From a virus: a stretch of DNA of 29,648 nt. The position numbers and the translations under genes are program-made. Within the stretch, counting starts at the first letter, position 1, and each line of letters starts with the position of its first letter. Of this stretch, positions 21,029 to 26,936 are shown piece by piece. Below the pieces are notes generated by a model. The model worked only from the letters and a program-made list of their open reading frames with translations. It did not search any database and was not told the origin of the DNA. Where the stretch lies: the IMG/VR virus record IMGVR_UViG_3300043331_001436, positions 1 through 29,648 of that record. One strand, written 5' to 3'.

Positions 21029-21819
21029 ACGCAGTTATCATCCGAGTACCCGCAGTCGTTGAACAGGCTGTAGGATCCTTCAACACCCCTGGTGGAGCTA
21101 GTACCTCCAACTCTGGAGCCGTTAGGATCATGAGGACTGGCGGCGCCAATGTTGGAGACGCTGAGTTCACCATCGAGTTGTGGATTCGACCAAGTGCAAC
21201 TGATGTTGATAACGGTCAAGAGGGTCAGGTCACTGCAGGAGCCAACTACTCCGGCACGAATGGGAATATCATCTGGGATTCTGATGGATTCAGTACGGGT
21301 CAAGGATGGATCTTTGGTCTCGACACAGGAAGGGCATATCTGAGTGTTGTTGCCAACGGTGGTGGAGGTGGAAACATCAGGACTGTGCTGGGAACTACAG
21401 ATCTTCGGGATGGTCTGTGGCATCACGTAGCTTTTTATCGGAATGCCTCTACCGGGCTGATGGAGATCTTTGTTGATGGAGCTCGAGAAGCTACGGTGAC
21501 TGGTCCTACTGGTGACTGCTCCTACCCAGGAGGTGGCGCTGCTACTGATGACGAGCATGTCATTGGAAAGGAGAAATTGAATCTGGCTTTTGGTTTTGAT
21601 GGGGATCCTTCCGAGATTCGGATCTCGGTCAATCGCAGGTACAACGGGGCGACCTACACTGTTCCCACTGCCCCCTTCGAGGATGACGTGAACACTGTTG
21701 GTTTGTACCATGCTGATCAGGGGTCAGGAACTCAGTTGACCGATTACTCGAGCGAAGGAAATCATGGAACTTTGATCGGGAATCCAGTACCGACCTGGTC
21801 AACGGATGACCCATTCTGA
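21025..21819 (+). CDS. LamG/concanavalin-like lectin domain protein
   Basis: 264 residues. FTIELWIRPSATDVD (about 48-62), GLWHHVAFYRNASTGLMEIFVDG, and EIRISVNRRYNG are hallmarks of the LamG_3-type jelly-roll, a carbohydrate-binding fold. Ends with GLYHADQGSG, typical of such domains. GTG start overlaps the upstream stop (GTGA) and the gene ends overlapping the next (TGATG). Likely a virion appendage or receptor-binding protein. Confidence 0.8.
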   Translation: MNAVIIRVPAVVEQAVGSFNTPGGASTSNSGAVRIMRTGGANVGDAEFTIELWIRPSATDVDNGQEGQVTAGANYSGTNGNIIWDSDGFSTGQGWIFGLDTGRAYLSVVANGGGGGNIRTVLGTTDLRDGLWHHVAFYRNASTGLMEIFVDGAREATVTGPTGDCSYPGGGAATDDEHVIGKEKLNLAFGFDGDPSEIRISVNRRYNGATYTVPTAPFEDDVNTVGLYHADQGSGTQLTDYSSEGNHGTLIGNPVPTWSTDDPF

Positions 21820-22334
21820 TGTTTGAATCTCTACAACAATACGCTCGAATCGTGGTCTCTGGTCCGCATCGATCAGGCACCACCATCTGTGGAGAGATGA
21901 TCGCCCAGGATACAGGCTATCAGTCACTGAGGGAAGAAGCTTTTGGTTGGTCAGACGAAGGTCGTTTCCTTGAGTGTCTTACTCGAGAGAAAGTTGTTCT
22001 TCAGGCTCCGTTCCTTGCCCATATGCTCCATTACCTGAAGGAGTATGTCGACGAGAATAGTCTCTGCGTTGTGATGATGAAGAGACCAGTTGAGGAGATT
22101 CTCGCTTCTCAACAGAGGATGTTCGAGCAATTCAAGACTGGGTCTGGGATTTGGGCCTATCGACTTCGAAAGTTCCATGCACTAACTCCAATGCCTGAGG
22201 TGGTCTACGAGACCTGGGAGTACCAGCAGACTAGAATCAAATACTGGATGGAAGTTCAGTACTCTGACCTGAAGAGGAACAAGTTGTGGGTCGAGGATCG
22301 CTCGCAGTTTCACTTTCGTCAGACCTCGCGCTAG
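21819..22334 (+). CDS. Sulfotransferase-like P-loop protein
   Basis: 171 residues. G15-P-H-R-S-G-T-T22 corresponds to the 5'-phosphosulfate loop of PAPS-dependent sulfotransferases, and MMKRPVEEILASQQ (about 86-99) to the 3'-phosphate motif (R-x-P...S). It is shorter than usual sulfotransferases (about 250-300 residues), so the acceptor-binding part is reduced. Enclosed by tail genes with overlaps on both sides, so it is co-transcribed with the virion proteins. It could sulfate a tail protein, a host glycan or a small molecule; a nucleotide-kinase-like role is the alternative. Confidence 0.65.
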   Translation: MFESLQQYARIVVSGPHRSGTTICGEMIAQDTGYQSLREEAFGWSDEGRFLECLTREKVVLQAPFLAHMLHYLKEYVDENSLCVVMMKRPVEEILASQQRMFEQFKTGSGIWAYRLRKFHALTPMPEVVYETWEYQQTRIKYWMEVQYSDLKRNKLWVEDRSQFHFRQTSR

Positions 22335-23644
22335 CATGGTCTGAGAGAGTTGACCTACGCACGCCAACCGCGCGCGTATGGCAGAATCTGTTCAACTGGA
22401 ACAGGTTCTACTGCGTTGTCAGGATGTCTACACATTGCTTCGGCCCCGGATTGGGGCGAGTCATTGACTATCGGCTCAAATGGAGCAAAGGTCAATGGGA
22501 GCCTCGGTCGAGCCCATTCCCAGTCTCTCTTCAGAGACACGGTGAGAGAATCAGCATCGCTGGTACTGAGCTTGAGCTGATTGACTTTGGAGCCTCAAAA
22601 AGTGGGAGATGGACATCACTGCTCCACTTAGATGGATCAAAGCTGAAGATTAGCTCACGATGTGCTCCATACCGTATCGATCCTACCTGGCATGCCTCTT
22701 GGCTTGATGGTCAAGTAGCTCCCGGGGTTCAGTTTCACTCTACTCTCTCACCCAAAGGCTACAGTCGAGAGCTCCGATTTTCTAGAGCTGTTCAGACTCA
22801 CTGGTTCAGCAAACTGAGTGATTACGAGTTCTTTGGGTTTAAGTATCGAGTTCGAGGGTCTCTGGAACAGGGGTGGCTTTACACAAGGCCCCGAATGTTC
22901 GTAAGACGACGTGGAGGCCAAGCAGAGGGGTTCTACAGGCAAGATGGCGAATTCTTGTATATCCTGTTTCCTCGAAATCAGCTAGATCGACTCCTTCCTG
23001 GAGAATGGATAGTCGATCCCGCAATCACCCAAGAATCAATCGTGGCGAATTCGGACGATTGCTACGACGACAACACGGGGGGCACCAACAACCTGAACGG
23101 CTATGCCGGTCGCATGTACATGGGCACCTATGGGGGTGGCAATACGCCGCTTGGTTGCGGCCTACGGTTCCAGAGTATCCCGATCCCGGCCGACGCGACT
23201 GGCATGAATTCAGCCTCGATTCAGGTCTTCCGGGAAGCGATCAATAATACCCCTAATTTGATCATTACAGCTGATGACGTAGACAACGCTGGTACATGGA
23301 CTGCGGGGGCAACGACCAATCGTCCTCAAGGCTCTGGTTTCACACCGACCACTGCGAATACAGTGTGGAACGCCAGCTTTGGGTCCAATGGAGCTTACGT
23401 TACCACACCTGACATCGCAGCAGTGGTAGATGAGGTGATTCAGAGAGCAGGATGGGCGAATAACAACGCAATCCGTTTTCGGATCATCCGAAACGTAGCT
23501 ACCTCGAATCTGTGGATTGCGGTGAATGATTTCAATAATAACTCAACAACTGAAGAAGCTCTTTTCGATGCAGATTACATAGCGGCTGGTGGTGGGGGCC
23601 CCCCGCCGATTTTCAACTTACTCCAAATAGGAGTTGGACGATGA
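22286..23644 (+). CDS. Tail/appendage protein with C-terminal beta-sandwich
   Basis: 452 residues from GTG at 22286, supported by AGAGGAA 7-8 bases upstream and overlapping the sulfotransferase-like gene by 49 bases; an internal ATG at about 22424 is another option. The first 250 residues are beta-rich with many aromatics and no recognised family. The C-terminal 190 (LRFQSIPIPADATGMNSASIQV, then PDIAAVVDEVIQRAGWANNNAI) resemble DNRLRE/CBM-like galactose-binding sandwiches. It ends in a Gly/Pro linker (GGGGPPPIF). Likely part of the receptor-binding apparatus. Confidence 0.65.
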   Translation: MGRGSLAVSLSSDLALAWSERVDLRTPTARVWQNLFNWNRFYCVVRMSTHCFGPGLGRVIDYRLKWSKGQWEPRSSPFPVSLQRHGERISIAGTELELIDFGASKSGRWTSLLHLDGSKLKISSRCAPYRIDPTWHASWLDGQVAPGVQFHSTLSPKGYSRELRFSRAVQTHWFSKLSDYEFFGFKYRVRGSLEQGWLYTRPRMFVRRRGGQAEGFYRQDGEFLYILFPRNQLDRLLPGEWIVDPAITQESIVANSDDCYDDNTGGTNNLNGYAGRMYMGTYGGGNTPLGCGLRFQSIPIPADATGMNSASIQVFREAINNTPNLIITADDVDNAGTWTAGATTNRPQGSGFTPTTANTVWNASFGSNGAYVTTPDIAAVVDEVIQRAGWANNNAIRFRIIRNVATSNLWIAVNDFNNNSTTEEALFDADYIAAGGGGPPPIFNLLQIGVGR

Positions 23645-23913
23645 GGTCTATCTACGAATTCAAAAGAGCCGATGGATCAGTCTGGGCTGATTTCTCCCTC
23701 CCGGATTCTGACGTCACAATTCTCAATGAGTGGACGGTGGATACTTGGGAAGAGATCAACGACGTGATCCACTCAACTACTGGTCGAGTTCAGGCTTTGG
23801 CTGAACGAGCTCTCAACGAGAAACTCGCTGAGACTCCTCGATTGGATCCAACACCAGTGACTGAGGATCGGGGATTTCTTGGGAGGCTGAAGTACCTCTT
23901 CACGGGAAAGTAA
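23641..23913 (+). CDS. Hypothetical tail-operon protein
   Basis: 90 residues; ATG overlaps the preceding stop. The N-terminal MRSIYEFKRADGSVWADFSLP is beta-like; the middle is helical and the C-terminus is basic (GRLKYLFTGK). Located immediately before the repeat fibre, so possibly a chaperone or adaptor. No family recognised. Confidence 0.62.
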   Translation: MRSIYEFKRADGSVWADFSLPDSDVTILNEWTVDTWEEINDVIHSTTGRVQALAERALNEKLAETPRLDPTPVTEDRGFLGRLKYLFTGK

Positions 23914-23914
23914 C

Positions 23915-26158
23915 ATGCCATCAAATGTCACACTGAACGCTGGCGCTGGTGGAGCAAATGCTGCCACTGCACAGATCTCTCACGATGGGGATACTGCACA
24001 GCTTCAGTTGGTCGGGATCATGGGCATCTCAGGAACTGAGGATGCCTACACGGTCGCGAAGATCAATGGTGACGCAACCAACGGGTTGGATGTAGACGTC
24101 ACTCGAGTAATACCTGGAGCCACTGCAACGGCTCTTGGAAAAGCTGAGGATGCTGCTCACACGACTGGGGACGTGGGTGTCATGTCTCTAGCCGTTAGGC
24201 AGGATACTGCTGCTCAGCTAGCAGGGACAGATGGAGACTACTCTCCTCTGATCACTGATGCCAACGGGAGACTACACGTCAACCCGGGCACTGTGACGAT
24301 TGCTTCCATCCCGGCAGGAAGCAACAACATCGGGGACGTGGATGTTCTGACTCTCCCAGCTCTACCCGCTGGTACCAACAACATCGGCGATGTCGATGTA
24401 CTGACCTTACCCGCTCTACCAGCAGGAACGAACAACATAGGTGATGTCGATGTGCTCACGCTCCCGGCACTCCCTGCTGGTACGAACAACATTGGTGACG
24501 TGGATGTTGTTACTCTACCAGCTTTGCCAGCTGGTACGAACAACATTGGAGACGTCGATGTCCTCACAGCGCCCGGAACCTTCGCAGAGGACTCAGCCCA
24601 CGTTACCGCTGATCTGGGTTACCAGGTTCTGGGTGTCCGAAGAGACGCCAATACTTCATTGGTTGGAACTGACGGGGACTACGCTCCCCTTCAGGTATCT
24701 GCCAACGGAGCTCTGAAGGTTGCCATCACCGAAGGTGCTGGATCAGGTGGAGCTTCTGCTACTGATGATGCTGCCTTCACTGTAGGATCCGGGTCGGGAA
24801 ATCCGATCATGGGTCTGGCCGACGAGACCACCCCTGACTCTGTAGATGAGGGAGACGTCGGTGTAGTTCGAATGACTCTAGCCCGAGGTCTTCATGTTCA
24901 CCTCCGAGATTCAGTGGGAGACTCTGTTACTGATGACGCGAACAACGCAGTCAGAGTCAACGTAGTAGCTGGAGCTCTTCAGGGCCAGACTGACGATTCA
25001 GCTTTTACTCCTGCCTCGGGAGTCGGTCTCGTCTTCATGGCGATGGCTGATGAGACCACACCAGATTCAGTAGATGAGGGAGATGCTGGCGCCGTCAGGA
25101 TGACACTCGCTCGAGGTCTGCACGTCAATCTTCGTGACGATGCTGGCGACTCAGTCATGGATGGAGGCAACAACGCAGTTCGTGTCAACATCGTCGCCGG
25201 TGCTGGTTCTGGTGGAACAGCCATGGCTGATGACTCAGCCTTTACGCCGGCTACTACGCAGGGTACTCCAGCCTTTGCGATGTTCGATGATACAACCCCT
25301 GACTCAGTGGATGAGGGGGACGGTGGCATTCTGAGAATGTCAGCCAATCGAAATCTCTATACTACGATCAGAGATGCGGCTGGCAATGAACGAGGAGTCA
25401 ACGTCACTGCTGGGAATCGACTTCAGACCTCAACAACCATCGATGCTGCGATTCCGGCAGGTACAAACAACATCGGTGATGTTGATGTTCTATCGGTGGT
25501 TCCGGGAACTGGTGCTAATGATCTAGGTAAGGCAGAAGACGCTGCTCATGCTTCGGCTGATGTTGGGGTAATGGCTCTGGCAGTTCGCCGAGATACCGTG
25601 GCTGTAGGATCAGGAACCGATGGAGACTATTCATCGATCAACGTTGACGCTTCAGGGAGAGTATACGTCAATGCTCAGGGACCAGCTGCAGCTGATGCGG
25701 CTGTGGCTGGAAACCCAGTACGAATTGGTCTCCGAGCCTCGGTAGATGAGCCGACTGCTGTCAGTGCTGATGGGGACGTAGTCGATCCTTGGTCGGATCG
25801 AATCGGTAGACAGGTGGTTCTGTTGGGGCATGCTGACCCCGAGCCCCCTCTTACGGTGAATGCCACAGCCTCTGGGGACAACACTGTTATCGGGGCTCCA
25901 GGGGCTAACGTCTCCATCGTACTTTGCAAAGGATCAGTCCACAATCGAGACACCACTAACCGTCGAGTGTCTCTCCAGGATGGTGCAGCTGGTACTATTC
26001 GATGGACAGCTGAGCTCGCAGCCGAGGGCGGCGGTTCTCTCTTCGATTTCGGGTCAAGGGGTTGGGTTCTGACTGCGAATACGCTTCTCAACGCAGAGCT
26101 GGACGCAGCTGGAAGTATAGATGTCAACGTAACTGAGTACTACCTGCTGGCTGTATGA
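23915..26158 (+). CDS. Tail fibre/spike built of nested repeats
   Basis: 747 residues. From the start: a short cap; repeat A (GKAEDAAHTTGDVGVMSLAVR to GRLHV, about residues 75-124); five back-to-back GTNNIGDVDV units of 18 residues (about 132-218); a second A repeat; three B repeats beginning DD[AS]AFT and containing TPDSVDEGD (residues 284, 360, 439); another GTNNIGDVDV unit (about 513); a third A repeat (about 538); and a C-terminal beta domain. Gly/Asp/Val-rich repeats suggest an extended trimeric fibre. No catalytic motif. It ends overlapping the next gene as ATGA. Confidence 0.82.
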   Translation: MPSNVTLNAGAGGANAATAQISHDGDTAQLQLVGIMGISGTEDAYTVAKINGDATNGLDVDVTRVIPGATATALGKAEDAAHTTGDVGVMSLAVRQDTAAQLAGTDGDYSPLITDANGRLHVNPGTVTIASIPAGSNNIGDVDVLTLPALPAGTNNIGDVDVLTLPALPAGTNNIGDVDVLTLPALPAGTNNIGDVDVVTLPALPAGTNNIGDVDVLTAPGTFAEDSAHVTADLGYQVLGVRRDANTSLVGTDGDYAPLQVSANGALKVAITEGAGSGGASATDDAAFTVGSGSGNPIMGLADETTPDSVDEGDVGVVRMTLARGLHVHLRDSVGDSVTDDANNAVRVNVVAGALQGQTDDSAFTPASGVGLVFMAMADETTPDSVDEGDAGAVRMTLARGLHVNLRDDAGDSVMDGGNNAVRVNIVAGAGSGGTAMADDSAFTPATTQGTPAFAMFDDTTPDSVDEGDGGILRMSANRNLYTTIRDAAGNERGVNVTAGNRLQTSTTIDAAIPAGTNNIGDVDVLSVVPGTGANDLGKAEDAAHASADVGVMALAVRRDTVAVGSGTDGDYSSINVDASGRVYVNAQGPAAADAAVAGNPVRIGLRASVDEPTAVSADGDVVDPWSDRIGRQVVLLGHADPEPPLTVNATASGDNTVIGAPGANVSIVLCKGSVHNRDTTNRRVSLQDGAAGTIRWTAELAAEGGGSLFDFGSRGWVLTANTLLNAELDAAGSIDVNVTEYYLLAV
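24308..24568 (+). repeat. Tandem 54-bp coding repeats in the tail fibre
   Basis: One 45-bp and four 54-bp units encode PAG[ST]NNIGDVDV. They are nearly identical as protein but vary at many third positions. A sixth, isolated unit is at 25451-25492. Confidence 0.85.
24764..25417 (+). repeat. Three long B-type coding repeats in the tail fibre
   Basis: Units begin at 24764, 24992 and 25229, each about 190-235 bp, coding DD[AS]AFT, then TPDSVDEGD, then a basic beta strand and an AVRVN or GVNV end. The third is shortened and diverged. They are flanked by A-type repeats near 24137, 24586 and 25526. Confidence 0.8.
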
Positions 26159-26304
26159 CCATCTTGATGATAATGAATCTGGATTTCGCCTGGGGTCAAC
26201 AGGCTGGAGGTCCAGTGACTCCCGGTGATGTCTACGACCGGAGAACACTCGGGTTCGGTTACGGTGTCAAATTCATCTTTCTGGTGGCCCTATGCCTTCT
26301 CTAG
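26155..26304 (+). CDS. Small protein with C-terminal membrane-like segment
   Basis: 49 residues. ATG at 26155 overlaps the fibre stop (ATGA) and its 3' end overlaps the next gene start by 13 bases, which suits the packing style of this operon. It ends in VKFIFLVALCLL, a short hydrophobic helix, with a Gly/Pro-containing middle. No ribosome site is obvious, so coupling would be required. May be spurious. Confidence 0.4.
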   Translation: MTILMIMNLDFAWGQQAGGPVTPGDVYDRRTLGFGYGVKFIFLVALCLL

Positions 26305-26936
26305 TTGATATCTACAATCTCGCTCTTCCCCGAGTCGGGGTCAGCATGGAGATTGAGTCGCTCACCGAGAAGACCAAGTTTGCTCGGGTTTGCAACCGCC
26401 TCTTCCCACTCGTCCGTGACTTCGTTCTCAGAGATTTCCCATGGCCCTTCGCTCGTAGGATCGTGGCTCTGGCTCTGATCAACAACGAGACCCAACCAGG
26501 CTGGGAATTCTCATACGACTACCCTGATGACTGCGTGGCCATGCGTCAGGTCGTTGATTCAGCAGGAGCTCGTCTTCTGGGAAGAGCTCTTTTCGATGGT
26601 CTCGAAGACCTGATGTTCCGGATCCCTAAGATCCCGTTTCAGATTTCTCTCAACAACGCTGGAGACGCTCGAGTGGTCTTGACTGACCTAGTGGATGCCT
26701 ACGGAATCTACACTCGACAAATCAATGATCCAGATTCCTTCGATGCCGGATTCATCGATGCTCTAGCCTGGAGATTGGCCGGTGAGATTGGCCCCACTCT
26801 CCAGGCTGAGAAGAGCTACATTGGGCACTGCTTCGAGCAATACGAGATCTATCGACAGCGTGCAGGAGCGCAAGCCTTGAACGAGTCTTCGCCGGATCCT
26901 GAGGCTGAGTCACCGTCGATCACCATCCGTGGCTAG
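26292..26936 (+). CDS. Tail tubular protein A-like (T7 gp11-type) adaptor
   Basis: 214 residues. MPSLVDIYNLALPRVG, then RLFPLVRDFVLRDFPWPFARR, a YDYPDDCVAMRQV segment, and a C-terminal ALAWRLAGEIGPTLQ with YEIYRQRAGAQALNE are the recognisable pattern of podovirus gp11-type proteins that sit between portal and nozzle. It precedes the gp12-like gene, the normal order. Start ATG at 26292. Confidence 0.88.
   Translation: MPSLVDIYNLALPRVGVSMEIESLTEKTKFARVCNRLFPLVRDFVLRDFPWPFARRIVALALINNETQPGWEFSYDYPDDCVAMRQVVDSAGARLLGRALFDGLEDLMFRIPKIPFQISLNNAGDARVVLTDLVDAYGIYTRQINDPDSFDAGFIDALAWRLAGEIGPTLQAEKSYIGHCFEQYEIYRQRAGAQALNESSPDPEAESPSITIRG

Noticed and set aside
24238-25347. Repetitive minus-strand frames and shifted plus-strand frames under the fibre gene
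   Set aside because: Mirror images of the coding repeats; no independent start signals.
23915-26158. Possible diversity-generating retroelement target, because the head genes resemble BPP-1
   Set aside because: No reverse transcriptase, template repeat or adenine-specific variation is visible in the window; the fibre repeats are regular structural repeats.
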